Shown: positions 1-9,378, counted from the first letter of the stretch. The stretch is DNA of 64,000 nucleotides from Micromonospora sp. U21 (GCF_018070045.1 NZ_JAGPYK010000021.1:51178-115177), one strand, 5' to 3'. The notes: generated by a model from the sequence alone, not told the origin. Translations and numbers: made by a program.

Positions 1-60
1 GTCGCGGACATCCGCGCCCGGCTGCACCGTCGACGACAGCGGCACCCCGTCGCTTCGTGA
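1..60 (+). CDS. C-terminal tail of an upstream gene (partial)
   Basis: Frame 1 is open from the window edge to TGA at 58-60 and encodes 19 residues rich in arginine (about VADIRARLHRRRQRHPVAS). The tail lies 37 bases before the rhamnose-binding protein start, in the same direction. An arginine-rich cytoplasmic tail would suit an inner-membrane permease of the rhamnose ABC transporter, which usually sits immediately before rhaS. The permease identity is inferred from context only; the sequence itself is too short to classify. Confidence 0.45.
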   Translation, partial: VADIRARLHRRRQRHPVAS

Positions 61-97
61 GGTCCCCCGCTCACCAACCACCCCCGGAAGGATGACG

Positions 98-1183
98 ATG
101 TCCGCATACCGCAGAGGGCTCCGTGTCGGGGCCACCAGCCTCACCCTGGCCGCACTGTTGCTCAGCGCCGCAGCGTGCGGCGGCACCACCCGGGACAACT
201 CCGGTAACGACGCCGGCGCCGGCAACCAGGCGAGCGGCGCCGCCAACCCCGACGCCGCCATCAAGGAAGGGCTCAAGATCGCCTTCCTGCCGAAGCAGCT
301 GAACAACCCCTACTTCACCGTCTCGGACAACGGCGGCAAGGACGCGGTCACCGAGTTCAAGGGTGAGTTCAAGGAGGTCGGCCCGTCCGAGGCAAGCGCC
401 TCGTCGCAGGTCAGCTACATCAACACCCTGTCGCAGCAGGGCATGGACGTCATCGTCACCTCGGCCAACGACCCGAACGCCATCTGCGGGGCGCTCAACC
501 AGGCGAAGGCGGCCGGCGCGAAGATCGTCACCTTCGACTCCGACACCAAGCCGGAGTGCCGGCAGATCTTCGTCAACCAGGTCACCGCCGAGGGCATCGC
601 GGAGAACCAGGTCAAGCTGATCTCGCAGCAGATCGGCGGTGAGGGCGAGATCGCTATCCTCTCCGCGACCGCCAACGCCACCAACCAGAACGCCTGGATC
701 GCGCTGATGAAGGACGAGCTGAAGAAGCCCGAGTACAGCAAGATCAAGCTGGTCACCGTGGCGTACGGCAACGACGACGACCAGAAGTCCTTCCAGGAGA
801 CCCAGGGTCTGCTCCAGTCGTACCCGAACCTCAAGGGCATCATCTCCCCGACCACCGTCGGCGTCGCGGCCGCCGCCCGCTACCTCAGCGGATCGCAGTA
901 CAAGGGCAAGGTCAAGCTGACCGGTCTGGGCACCCCCAACCAGATGCGCCAGTACGTCAAGGACGGCACCGTCGACGCGTTCGCCCTGTGGAGCCCGGCC
1001 GACCTCGGCTACCTCGCGGCGTACGCCGGCGCGGCACTGGCCTCCGGCCAGATCACCGGCGCCGAGGGCGACAAGTTCAAGGCCGGCAAGCTCGGCGAGT
1101 TCACCGTCGGCAAGGACGGGGTGGTCATCCTCGGCCCACCCACCGTCTTCGACAAGAACAACATCGACCAGTTCCAGTTCTGA
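98..1183 (+). CDS. rhaS: Rhamnose ABC transporter substrate-binding lipoprotein
   Basis: This 361-residue lipoprotein should capture a sugar, most likely L-rhamnose, outside the membrane and deliver it to an ABC permease. The N-terminus has basic residues, a hydrophobic stretch and a lipobox ending at Cys27. The mature part has the periplasmic-binding-protein type 1 (ribose/rhamnose-binding) fold, with segments such as IAFLPKQLNNPYF and a C-terminal VDAFALWSPADLGYLAAYAG. ATG 98 is preferred over ATG 92 because GGAAGG at 86-91 abuts 92 but sits six bases from 98. Substrate assignment rests on the next four genes, all of the rhamnose pathway. The permease and ATPase genes must lie upstream of the window. 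Confidence 0.85.
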   Translation: MSAYRRGLRVGATSLTLAALLLSAAACGGTTRDNSGNDAGAGNQASGAANPDAAIKEGLKIAFLPKQLNNPYFTVSDNGGKDAVTEFKGEFKEVGPSEASASSQVSYINTLSQQGMDVIVTSANDPNAICGALNQAKAAGAKIVTFDSDTKPECRQIFVNQVTAEGIAENQVKLISQQIGGEGEIAILSATANATNQNAWIALMKDELKKPEYSKIKLVTVAYGNDDDQKSFQETQGLLQSYPNLKGIISPTTVGVAAAARYLSGSQYKGKVKLTGLGTPNQMRQYVKDGTVDAFALWSPADLGYLAAYAGAALASGQITGAEGDKFKAGKLGEFTVGKDGVVILGPPTVFDKNNIDQFQF

Positions 1184-1245
1184 CCGCCCTCCCGGACGGT
1201 GCGGCGCACACTGCCGCACCGACCGGGAGAGCCGACGGGAGAACC

Positions 1246-1623
1246 ATGCCCCGCGTCTGCTTCACCCTTCAGGTCGACCCCGACCGGCTGGACGAGTACC
1301 GCGCCCGCCACACGCGGGTCTGGCCGGAGATGCTCGCCGCCCTGGCCGAGAGCGGTTGGCACGACTACTCGCTCTTCCTCCGCGAGGACGGCCTGCTCGT
1401 GGGCTACCTGGTCACCGACGACTTCGCGGCGGCCCAGGCCGCCATGCAGACCAGCGACGTCAACGCCCGCTGGCAGGCGGAGATGGCGCCCTACTTCGTC
1501 GGCCTCGACCAGGGCGCCGCCGACCGGGCCATCCGGCCGCTGGACGAGGTGTTCAACCTTGAGGCGCAACTCAGCGCAGAGCGTGAGACGCGGCTCGCCG
1601 CAGAGACGGGAGACACCCCATGA
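1246..1623 (+). CDS. rhaM: L-rhamnose mutarotase
   Basis: The gene encodes 125 residues, the usual RhaM length of about 100 plus a charged tail. The enzyme interconverts alpha- and beta-L-rhamnose so that the isomerase receives its preferred anomer. Family signs are the start MPRVCFTLQVDPDRLDEY, the H-x(3)-W-P-E-M segment, NYSLF-like WHDYSLFL, and the WQAEMAPYF region. The start at 1246 has GGGAGA at 1238-1243, only two bases away; the open frame continues upstream into rhaS but family alignment supports this ATG. The stop overlaps rhaI by four bases (ATGA), indicating translational coupling. Confidence 0.88.
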   Translation: MPRVCFTLQVDPDRLDEYRARHTRVWPEMLAALAESGWHDYSLFLREDGLLVGYLVTDDFAAAQAAMQTSDVNARWQAEMAPYFVGLDQGAADRAIRPLDEVFNLEAQLSAERETRLAAETGDTP

Positions 1624-2801
1624 CGCAGCCCGACGCGCAGACCCTCGAGCGGGTCCGTTCAGCACTGCGCGCGCAGCGGATCGAGACGCCGTCCTGGGCG
1701 TACGCGAACTCCGGCACCCGGTTCAAGGTGTTCCCGCAGGAGGGCGTGCCGCGTAACCCGTACGAGAAGATCGCCGACGCGGCGGTGGTGCACCGGCTCA
1801 CCGGCGTCGCGCCGACGGTCGCCCTGCACATTCCGTGGGACCGCGTCGACGACTACGCCGACCTGGCCGCGTACGCGACCGACCACGGGGTCGGCCTGGG
1901 TGCGATCAACGCCAACGTCTTCCAGGACAACGACTACAAGCTGGGCAGCGTCACCAACCCGGATCCGGGTGTGCGGCGCAAGGCGATCGATCACCTGCTC
2001 GAGTGCGTGGACATCATGGACCGCACCGGCTCCCGGGACCTGAAGCTCTGGTTCTCCGACGGGACCAACTACCCGGGCCAGGACGACCTTCGCGCCCGCC
2101 AGGACCGGCTCGCGACGGCGCTGCGCGAGACCTACGACCGGCTCGGCGACGGCCAACGGCTGCTGCTGGAGTACAAGCTGTTCGAGCCGGCCTTCTACGC
2201 CACGGACGTGCCGGACTGGGGCACCGCGTACGCGCACTGCCTGGAGTTGGGCCCGAAGGCGCAGGTGGTCATCGACACCGGGCACCACGCGCCGGGCACG
2301 AACATCGAGTTCATCGTGGCGTTCCTGCTGCGCGTCGGCAAGCTCGGCGCCTTCGACTTCAACTCCCGCTTCTACGCCGACGACGACCTGATGGTCGGCT
2401 CCGCGGACCCGTTCCAGCTGTTCCGGATCATGCACGAGATCGTCCGGGGCGACGCGTTGGCGCCGGAGGCCGGCATCGCCTTCATGCTCGACCAGTGCCA
2501 CAACATCGAGCCGAAGATCCCGGCCATCATCCGTTCGGTGCTCAACGTGCAGGAGGCGACGGCGAAGGCGTTGCTCGTCGACCCGGACGCGCTGGCCGCC
2601 GCACAACGGGCCGGCGATGTGCTCGGTGCCAACGCCGTGCTGATGGACGCGTACAACACCGACGTCCGGCCGCTGCTGGCCGAGCTCCGTACGGACCTGG
2701 GTCTGGATCCGGACCCGATGGCCGCGTACGCCCGCTCCGGCTACTTCGACAAGATCCGCGCCGAACGCGCAGACGGCCAGCAGGCCGGCTGGGGCGCCTG
2801 A
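1620..2801 (+). CDS. rhaI: L-rhamnose isomerase (RhaI, type II)
   Basis: This 393-residue protein isomerises L-rhamnose to L-rhamnulose in the cytoplasm. It belongs to the xylose-isomerase-like TIM-barrel family related to the Pseudomonas stutzeri enzyme, not the shorter enteric RhaA type. Visible landmarks are ALHIPWD, LKLWFSDGTNYPGQ, the LLLEYKLFEP strand with a likely metal-binding Glu near residue 184, VVIDTGHHAPGTNIE with Asp219 and adjacent histidines, and the FDFNSRFYADDDL loop. It overlaps rhaM by four bases and leads into rhaD after a 28-base gap, so it is part of the operon core. No odd features. Confidence 0.93.
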   Translation: MTQPDAQTLERVRSALRAQRIETPSWAYANSGTRFKVFPQEGVPRNPYEKIADAAVVHRLTGVAPTVALHIPWDRVDDYADLAAYATDHGVGLGAINANVFQDNDYKLGSVTNPDPGVRRKAIDHLLECVDIMDRTGSRDLKLWFSDGTNYPGQDDLRARQDRLATALRETYDRLGDGQRLLLEYKLFEPAFYATDVPDWGTAYAHCLELGPKAQVVIDTGHHAPGTNIEFIVAFLLRVGKLGAFDFNSRFYADDDLMVGSADPFQLFRIMHEIVRGDALAPEAGIAFMLDQCHNIEPKIPAIIRSVLNVQEATAKALLVDPDALAAAQRAGDVLGANAVLMDAYNTDVRPLLAELRTDLGLDPDPMAAYARSGYFDKIRAERADGQQAGWGA

Positions 2802-2829
2802 CCACCACCGAAGAACGCAGACTGGGGAC

Positions 2830-4872
2830 GTGAGGACGATGCAACCCGAGGTTCAGGCGCTGATCGCGCGCAGCAACCGGCTCGGCGCCGACCCGACCAC
2901 GACGAACTACGCAGGCGGCAACACCTCCGCCAAGGGTGCGGACACCGATCCGGTCACCGGCGGTCCCGTCGAACTGTTGTGGGTCAAGGGCTCCGGCGGC
3001 GATCTCGGCACCCTGACCCGGTCGGGTCTGGCCGCGCTGCGGCTGGACCGGCTCCGGGCTCTCGTCGACGTCTACCCCGGGATCGAGCGCGAGGACGAGA
3101 TGGTCGGCGCGTTCGACTACTGCCTGCACGGCCGTGGCGGCGCCGCGCCGTCCATCGACACCGCCATGCACGGCCTGGTCGACGCGGCGCACGTCGACCA
3201 CCTGCACCCCGACGCGGGCATCGCGATCGCCGCAGCCGCCGACGGGCCGGAGCTGACCAAGGAGATCTTCGGCGACCGGGTGCGGTGGGTCCCGTGGCGG
3301 CGGCCCGGCTTCCAGCTCGGCCTGGACATCGCCGCCGTGGCGCGGGCCAACCCGCAGGCGATCGGCGTGATCCTCGGCGGGCACGGCATCACCGCGTGGG
3401 GCGCGACCAGCGACGAGTGCGAACGCAACTCGCTGGAGATCATCCGGCGCGCGCAGGCGTTCCTCGACGAGCGGGACCGGGCCGAGCCGTTCGGCCCGGT
3501 CATCGGCGGCTACGAGCCGCTGCCGTCGGACGAGCGACGACGTCGGGCGGCGGCGCTGTTCCCGGTGCTGCGTGGCCTCGCGTCCACCGACCGACCGCAG
3601 GTCGGCCACCTCACCGACAGCGACGTGGTGCTCGACTTCGTCGCCCGGGAGAAGCACCCCGCGCTCGCGGCCCTCGGCACCTCGTGCCCGGACCACTTCC
3701 TGCGCACCAAGGTCCGCCCGATGGTGCTCGACCTGCCGCCCACCGCCCCGCTCGAGGCCGTGATCGCCCGGCTCAAGGACCTGCACAGCGCCTATCGCGA
3801 CGACTACCGCGCCTACTACGAGCGGCACGCCGGCCCGGACAGCCCTGCCATGCGCGGCGCCGACCCCGCCGTCGTTCTGGTGCCGGGTGTGGGCATGTTC
3901 AGCTTCGGGGCCAACAAGCAGACCGCCCGCGTCGCCGGGGAGTTCTACGTCAACGCCATCAACGTCATGCGCGGCGCGGAATCCGTGTCCAGGTACGCGC
4001 CGATCGACGAGGCCGAGAAGTTCCGGATCGAGTACTGGGCCCTGGAGGAGGCCAAGCTCCAGCGCCTGCCGAAGCCGAAGGCCCTCGCCACCCGGATCGC
4101 GTTCGTCACCGGCGGTGGCTCCGGCATCGGCCGGGCGATCGCGCACCGGCTCGCCGCGGAGGGCGCCTGCGTCGTGGTCGCCGACCGTGACGCGGAGGCG
4201 GCCGCCACCGTCGCCGCGGAGATCGGCACCGCCGACGTGGCCGTCGCCGTCGCCGCCGACGTCAGTGACGGTGACGCCGTCGCCCGCGCCCTGGGCGACG
4301 CGGTGCTCGCCTTCGGCGGGGTGGACCTGGTGGTGAACAACGCCGGGCTGTCGCTGTCCAGGTCGCTGCTGGAGACGACCGAGGCGGACTGGGACATCCA
4401 GCACGACGTGATGGCCAAGGGCTCCTTCCTCGTCTCCCGCGAGGCCGCCCGGGTGCTCCTGGCGCAGGGGATGGGCGGGGACATCGTCTACATCTCCAGC
4501 AAGAACTCCCTCTTCGCCGGCCCGAACAACGTGGCCTACGGCGCGGCCAAGGCGGACCAGGCGCACCAGGTCCGGCTGCTCGCCGCCGAGCTGGGCGGCC
4601 ACGGCATCCGGGTCAACGGCGTCAACCCGGACGGGGTGGTCCGCGGCTCCGGGATCTTCGCCGGCGGTTGGGGTGCCAAGCGGGCCGCCGTCTACGGCGT
4701 GCCGGAGGAGAAGCTCGGTGAGTTCTACGCCCAGCGCACGCTGCTCAAGCGTGAGGTGTTGCCCGAGCACGTCGCCAACGCGGTCTTCGTGCTCACCGGC
4801 GGGGAGTTGTCACACACGACGGGGTTGCACATCCCGGTGGACGCCGGCGTCGCCGCGGCCTTTCTCCGCTGA
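2830..4872 (+). CDS. rhaD: Bifunctional rhamnulose-1-phosphate aldolase/L-lactaldehyde dehydrogenase
   Basis: This 680-residue fusion has an N-terminal class II aldolase/adducin domain (about residues 1-410) and a C-terminal short-chain dehydrogenase (about 415-680). The aldolase half has TNYAGGNTSAKG and AAHVDHLHPDAGIAI, with zinc-type histidines; it splits L-rhamnulose 1-phosphate into dihydroxyacetone phosphate and L-lactaldehyde. The dehydrogenase half has the NAD motif VTGGGSGIGRAI, VNNAG, and an active-site pair with YGAAK; in this family it oxidises lactaldehyde to lactate. The family is also called RhaEW. GTG 2830 and in-frame ATG 2839 are both possible starts; neither has an ideal ribosome-binding site. 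Confidence 0.93.
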   Translation: MRTMQPEVQALIARSNRLGADPTTTNYAGGNTSAKGADTDPVTGGPVELLWVKGSGGDLGTLTRSGLAALRLDRLRALVDVYPGIEREDEMVGAFDYCLHGRGGAAPSIDTAMHGLVDAAHVDHLHPDAGIAIAAAADGPELTKEIFGDRVRWVPWRRPGFQLGLDIAAVARANPQAIGVILGGHGITAWGATSDECERNSLEIIRRAQAFLDERDRAEPFGPVIGGYEPLPSDERRRRAAALFPVLRGLASTDRPQVGHLTDSDVVLDFVAREKHPALAALGTSCPDHFLRTKVRPMVLDLPPTAPLEAVIARLKDLHSAYRDDYRAYYERHAGPDSPAMRGADPAVVLVPGVGMFSFGANKQTARVAGEFYVNAINVMRGAESVSRYAPIDEAEKFRIEYWALEEAKLQRLPKPKALATRIAFVTGGGSGIGRAIAHRLAAEGACVVVADRDAEAAATVAAEIGTADVAVAVAADVSDGDAVARALGDAVLAFGGVDLVVNNAGLSLSRSLLETTEADWDIQHDVMAKGSFLVSREAARVLLAQGMGGDIVYISSKNSLFAGPNNVAYGAAKADQAHQVRLLAAELGGHGIRVNGVNPDGVVRGSGIFAGGWGAKRAAVYGVPEEKLGEFYAQRTLLKREVLPEHVANAVFVLTGGELSHTTGLHIPVDAGVAAAFLR

Positions 4873-4899
4873 CCACGGTTCACCGCGAAGGAGGACGAT

Positions 4900-6342
4900 G
4901 TGGGGAACGGGCCCGTGCACCTCGCAGCCGTGGACCTGGGCGCCTCCAGCGGCCGGGTGATGGCCGCCCGCGTCGAGCCTGGACGGTTGGAGCTGACCGA
5001 GGCGCACCGGTTCCGCAACGATCCGGTGCAGGTGGCGGGCACCCTGCACTGGGACGTCCTGGCGCTGTACCGCGGCGTCCTCGACGGCCTGCGTGCCGCC
5101 GGCCCCGTCGCCAGCATCGGCATCGACACCTGGGCCGTGGACTACGGGCTGCTCGACGCGACGGGCGCGTTGCTCGGCAACCCGGTGCACTACCGGGACG
5201 GTCGCACCGAGGGCGTCGGCGACCGGGTGGCCAAGCAGCTGGGCCAGGAGCGGCTGTACGCCACGACCGGGCTGCAGCACCTGCCGTTCAACACCCTGTA
5301 CCAGCTCGTCGCCGCGGCCGGTACGCCACAGCTCGACATGGCGCACCGCCTGCTGCTGATCCCGGACCTCATCGCGTACTGGCTCACCGGCGAGATCGGC
5401 GCCGAGGTCACCAACGCCTCCACCACCCAGCTGTACGACCTTCGCCGCCGAGCCTGGGCGACCGACCTGATGGCCGACGCGGGAATCCGCGGCGAGCTGT
5501 TCCCGCCACTGCGTGAGCCGGGCACGCTGATCGGCCCGGTGCTGCCCGCGCTGGGCCTGCCCGGAGAGCCCGCCGTCGTGGCGGTGGGGTCACACGACAC
5601 CGCGTCCGCCGTGGTGGGCGTGCCGGCGGCGGGTGAGCACTTCGCCTACATCTCCTGCGGCACCTGGTCCCTCGTCGGGGTCGAACTCGAGGCACCGGTC
5701 CTCAGCGCGGCGAGCCGGCGGGCCAACTTCACCAACGAGTCCGGCGTCGACGGCACGATCCGCTACCTGCGCAACGTGATGGGCCTGTGGCCACTTCAGG
5801 AATCGCTGCGCAGCTGGGGCACTACGGACCTGCCCGCCCTGCTCCGGCAGGCGGCCCGGCAACCGGCCTTCCGCTCCGTGGTGGACCTGGACGACGCGGC
5901 GTTCCTGCCACCGGGCGACATGCCCGCGCGCATCGCCGACGCCTGCCGCCGCACCGCAGAGCCGGTGCCGGACACCCCGGCGGCAACCGTGCGGTGCATC
6001 CTCGACAGCCTCGCGCTGGCGCACCGGCGCGCCGTCGACCAGGCGCAACTGCTCGCCGGTCGGCACGTCGACGCGGTGCACGTCGTCGGCGGCGGCGCAC
6101 GCAACGACCTGCTGTGCCAGCTCACCGCCGATGCCTGCGGCCTGCCCGTGCTCGCCGGGCCGGTCGAGGCCACCGGGCTGGGTAATGTTCTGGTGCAGGC
6201 CCGCGCCCTCGGCGTCGTCGGCGGCGACCTGGCGGCGCTGCGGGCCGTGCTGCGCGACACCCACCAGATCGTCCGGTACGAGCCACGCGCCACCCAGGCG
6301 GCCTGGCGGGCCGCCGCCCGGCGCCTCGGATGGGAGGACTGA
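4900..6342 (+). CDS. rhaB: Rhamnulokinase
   Basis: This 480-residue FGGY-family sugar kinase phosphorylates L-rhamnulose at O-1 using ATP, feeding the aldolase fusion encoded just before it. Evidence includes the N-terminal phosphate-binding AAVDLGASSGRVMAARV, the GIDTWAVDYGLLD segment, SHDTASAVVGVPA, FAYISCGTWSLVGVE, and the C-terminal adenosine loop HVVGGGARNDLLCQLTADACG. The GTG start is fixed by AAGGAGG at 4888-4894, five bases upstream; the overlapping ATG at 4898 is in another frame. The stop is followed after two bases by lutA, so the operon continues. Confidence 0.93.
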   Translation: MGNGPVHLAAVDLGASSGRVMAARVEPGRLELTEAHRFRNDPVQVAGTLHWDVLALYRGVLDGLRAAGPVASIGIDTWAVDYGLLDATGALLGNPVHYRDGRTEGVGDRVAKQLGQERLYATTGLQHLPFNTLYQLVAAAGTPQLDMAHRLLLIPDLIAYWLTGEIGAEVTNASTTQLYDLRRRAWATDLMADAGIRGELFPPLREPGTLIGPVLPALGLPGEPAVVAVGSHDTASAVVGVPAAGEHFAYISCGTWSLVGVELEAPVLSAASRRANFTNESGVDGTIRYLRNVMGLWPLQESLRSWGTTDLPALLRQAARQPAFRSVVDLDDAAFLPPGDMPARIADACRRTAEPVPDTPAATVRCILDSLALAHRRAVDQAQLLAGRHVDAVHVVGGGARNDLLCQLTADACGLPVLAGPVEATGLGNVLVQARALGVVGGDLAALRAVLRDTHQIVRYEPRATQAAWRAAARRLGWED

Positions 6343-6344
6343 GT

Positions 6345-7121
6345 ATGCGAATAGCCCTGTTCGTCACCTGTCTGGCCGACACCCTGTTCCCCGAGGCGGC
6401 CAAGGCGACGGTGCGGCTGCTGGAACGGCTCGGTCACGAGGTCGTCTTTCCGCAGGATCAGACCTGCTGCGGGCAGATGCACATCAACACCGGCTATCCG
6501 GACGACGCGCTGCGCCTGGTCCGCCGGCACGTGCGGACCTTCGCGCCGTACGACGTGGTGGTGGCCCCGTCCGGCTCGTGCGTCGGTTCCGTGCGGCACC
6601 AGCACGCGATGGTGGCCCGGAGGGCTGGCGACGAGCGCCTGGCCAGTCGGGCCGAGGAGGTCGCCGGACGCACGTACGAGCTGTCGGAGCTGCTCGTCGA
6701 CGTGCTCGGGGTGACCGACGTGGGCGCCTTCTATCCGCACCGCGTGACGTACCACCCGACCTGCCACTCGCTGCGGATGATCCGGGTGGGGGACAAGCCG
6801 CTGCGGCTGCTGCGCCAGGTCCGCGGCCTGGACCTGGTGGAGCTGCCGCAGGCCGAGCAGTGCTGCGGCTTCGGTGGCACGTTCGCCGTGAAGAACGCGG
6901 ACACCTCGACGGCGATGCTGGCCGACAAGATGCGCCACGTGCTGTCCACCCGGGCCGACGTCTGTACCGCCGGGGACGCCTCCTGCCTGATGCACATCGG
7001 CGGTGGCCTGTCCCGGCTCCGTGCCGGCGTACGGACCGTGCACCTCGCGGAGATCCTGGCCAGCACCGAGCCCGTCGGGCGCCCGGCCGAGCAGGCGCAG
7101 CGGGACGGGGTGACGGCGTGA
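6345..7121 (+). CDS. lutA: Lactate utilisation protein A, CCG-motif Fe-S protein
   Basis: This 258-residue protein is the cysteine-rich CCG-domain subunit (LutA/LldE/YkgE) of the iron-sulfur L-lactate dehydrogenase complex. Two CCG repeats are visible, DQTCCGQMHINTGYP near the N-terminus and AEQCCGFGGTFAVKN near residue 175. ATG 6345 follows GGGAGG at 6332-6337 by seven bases, so the longer frame from 6330 is not used. Its place directly after rhamnulokinase, with lutB and lutC following by stop/start overlaps, suggests its job is to oxidise the L-lactate made from lactaldehyde to pyruvate. Confidence 0.92.
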   Translation: MRIALFVTCLADTLFPEAAKATVRLLERLGHEVVFPQDQTCCGQMHINTGYPDDALRLVRRHVRTFAPYDVVVAPSGSCVGSVRHQHAMVARRAGDERLASRAEEVAGRTYELSELLVDVLGVTDVGAFYPHRVTYHPTCHSLRMIRVGDKPLRLLRQVRGLDLVELPQAEQCCGFGGTFAVKNADTSTAMLADKMRHVLSTRADVCTAGDASCLMHIGGGLSRLRAGVRTVHLAEILASTEPVGRPAEQAQRDGVTA

Positions 7122-8572
7122 GCGAGACCTTCCTCGGTATGCCGGCCACCGCGCCGCGCGGTGTCGGGCACCTGCGCGGCGACGAGCCCTTCCCGGTCGC
7201 GGCGCGGCGCAGCCTCGCCGACGCCCAACTGCGCCGCAACCTCGGCCACGCCACCGCCACGATCCGCGCGAAGTCGGCGGCGGTGATCGGCGAGGTCCCC
7301 GACTGGCAGGAGCTGCGCGAGGCTGGCCGGGCCATCAAGACCGACGTGATGGCCCGCCTGCCCGAGCTGCTGGAACAGCTGGAGGCGGCGGTCACCGCCG
7401 CCGGCGGCACCGTGCACTGGGCCGCCGACGCCGTCGAGGCCAACCGGATCGTCACCGACCTGGTCCGGGCCACCGGCAGTGACCGGGTCATGAAGGTCAA
7501 GTCGATGGCCACCCAGGAGATCGGCCTCAACGAGGCACTGGAGGCCGCCGGCATCGAACCGGTGGAGACCGACCTCGCCGAGCTGATCGTCCAGCTCGGG
7601 CGGGACAAGCCCAGCCACATTCTGGTACCGGCGATCCACCGCAACCGGGCGGAGATCCGCGAGATCTTCCTGCGCGAGATGCCCGGCGTCGACCCGGCGC
7701 TGACCGACGAGCCGGCGATCCTGGCGGCGGCGGCCCGGCGTCACCTGCGCCGCACGTTCCTCAGCACCCGGGTCGCCGTCTCCGGTGCGAACTTCGCGGT
7801 GGCCGAGACCGGCACCCTCGCGGTGGTCGAGTCCGAGGGCAACGGCCGGATGTGCCTCACCCTCCCGGACACCCTGATCACGGTGATGGGCATCGAGAAG
7901 GTCATCCCCACCTGGACGGACCTCGAGGTGTTCCTGCAACTGCTGCCCCGGGCCTCCACCGGGGAGCGGATGAACCCGTACACCTCCATGTGGACCGGTG
8001 TCACGCCCGGCGACGGGCCGCAGGACTTCCACCTCGTGCTGCTGGACAACGGCCGCAGCGCGGTCCTCGCCGACGAGGTCGGCCGTCAGGCGCTGCACTG
8101 CATCCGCTGCTCCGCCTGTCTGAACGTGTGCCCGGTCTACGAGCGCACCGGCGGGCACGCGTACGGCTCGGTCTACCCCGGGCCGATCGGCGCCGTGCTC
8201 TCACCGCAGCTGACCGGCGTGGAGGACAACGCCTCCCTGCCGTACGCCTCCTCGCTCTGCGGCGCGTGCTTCGACGCCTGCCCCGTGATGATCGACATCC
8301 CGTCGATCCTGGTGCACCTTCGTGCCCAGCACACGGCCGCCCACCGCAGCGAGCATCGCCTGCCGAGCGCCGAGGCGGTCACCATGGCCGCCGCCGCGTA
8401 CACCATGGACCATCCGCCGTTGTACGAGGCCGCGCAGCGCGCCTCGCGGGTCACCCGCTTCGCCGGCCGGCGAGGTGCCGGTCTTCCCCCGCCGCTGTCC
8501 GGCTGGACCATCGGCCGCGACCTACCGCAGCCGCCGCCGCAGACGTTCCGCGAATGGTGGGCGCAACGATGA
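7118..8572 (+). CDS. lutB: Lactate utilisation protein B, 4Fe-4S and LUD domains
   Basis: The 484-residue protein starts at GTG 7118, overlapping the lutA stop (GTGA). It is LutB/LldF/YkgF: an N-terminal LUD domain (about residues 65-290, with SGANFAVAETGTLAVVESEGN) followed by ferredoxin-like iron-sulfur motifs CIRCSACLNVCPVY near residue 328 and CGACFDACP near 380. It is thought to carry electrons within the LutABC L-lactate oxidising complex. The longer frame open upstream to 6131 overlaps lutA and is not coding. The stop overlaps lutC by four bases. Confidence 0.93.
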   Translation: MSETFLGMPATAPRGVGHLRGDEPFPVAARRSLADAQLRRNLGHATATIRAKSAAVIGEVPDWQELREAGRAIKTDVMARLPELLEQLEAAVTAAGGTVHWAADAVEANRIVTDLVRATGSDRVMKVKSMATQEIGLNEALEAAGIEPVETDLAELIVQLGRDKPSHILVPAIHRNRAEIREIFLREMPGVDPALTDEPAILAAAARRHLRRTFLSTRVAVSGANFAVAETGTLAVVESEGNGRMCLTLPDTLITVMGIEKVIPTWTDLEVFLQLLPRASTGERMNPYTSMWTGVTPGDGPQDFHLVLLDNGRSAVLADEVGRQALHCIRCSACLNVCPVYERTGGHAYGSVYPGPIGAVLSPQLTGVEDNASLPYASSLCGACFDACPVMIDIPSILVHLRAQHTAAHRSEHRLPSAEAVTMAAAAYTMDHPPLYEAAQRASRVTRFAGRRGAGLPPPLSGWTIGRDLPQPPPQTFREWWAQR

Positions 8573-9183
8573 CCTCCCGCGAGTTGATCCTCGGCCGCCT
8601 CCGTGCCGCTCTCGGCCCTTCCCCGACCACCCCTGGCGACGTGGCGCGGGACTACCGGCCGGCCGGCGGTGCCGTGGACCTGGACGTCCTGGTGCACCGG
8701 CTCACCGACTACCGGGCCACCGTGCACCGCTGTTCCGACGGCGAGGTGGCGCGGGTCGTCGACGCGATCCTCGGTGGCCGACGTGTCGTGGTCCCGCCGG
8801 GGCTGCCCCGACAGTGGCTGCCCGACACCGTCGAGGTGCTGACCGACGACGATCTCCCGAGAGACCAGGTCGACGCGGCCGACGGGGTGGTCACCGCCGC
8901 GGCGGTGGCCGTCGCCGAGACCGGGACCGTCATCCTCGACGCGGGCCCGGCCCAGGGCAGACGGCTCATCACGCTCCTGCCCGACGTCCATGTCTGCGTG
9001 CTGCGTACCGATCAGGTCGTCGCCGGGGTGCCGGACGCCCTCACGCGCCTCGACCCGGACCGGCCGCTCACCTGGATCAGCGGCCCGTCCGCCACCAGCG
9101 ACATCGAACTCAGCCGGGTCGAGGGCGTCCACGGCCCCCGGCACCTGCACGTGGTGATCGTCCCGGCAGAACAGCGACGGTAG
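8569..9183 (+). CDS. lutC: Lactate utilisation protein C, LUD domain
   Basis: The 204-residue protein is the small LUD-domain subunit (LutC/LldG/YkgG), with AVAVAETGTVILDAG, LPDVHVCVLRTDQVV and the C-terminal ISGPSATSDIELSRVEGVHGPR signature typical of the family. It begins at ATG 8569 inside the lutB stop (ATGA), so the three lut genes are translationally coupled. It closes the rhamnose-lactate operon; no strong hairpin terminator is visible in the 195 bases that follow. Confidence 0.92.
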   Translation: MTSRELILGRLRAALGPSPTTPGDVARDYRPAGGAVDLDVLVHRLTDYRATVHRCSDGEVARVVDAILGGRRVVVPPGLPRQWLPDTVEVLTDDDLPRDQVDAADGVVTAAAVAVAETGTVILDAGPAQGRRLITLLPDVHVCVLRTDQVVAGVPDALTRLDPDRPLTWISGPSATSDIELSRVEGVHGPRHLHVVIVPAEQRR

Positions 9184-9378
9184 GCGGCGAATTGGACCCC
9201 GCCGTCCGGTTGCGTGCCGACTGTCGGGTGTACCGACCGTGACGGCTGCAGCACTGCTCACAACGACTCGACGTGATCTAGGTACGGCTTGTCGGATCAG
9301 GTAGCGTCGCCTGTCACAGTCTTCGCATTAACCCTGGCTGCCCGCCCGCACGGGGAGCCGAACCGGAGGGATACAGCC

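Noticed and set aside
2542..4770. Very long open frame (742 codons) on the minus strand opposite the rhamnose aldolase gene
   Set aside because: Long antisense frames are expected opposite GC-rich genes. The sense frame encodes a clear two-domain enzyme, and the antisense product is Arg/Gly/Val-rich without any recognisable motif.
6131..7117. N-terminal extension of the lutB frame overlapping rhaB and lutA
   Set aside because: The extension translates to low-complexity Arg/Pro/Gly sequence; the GTG overlapping the lutA stop gives the normal LutB length.
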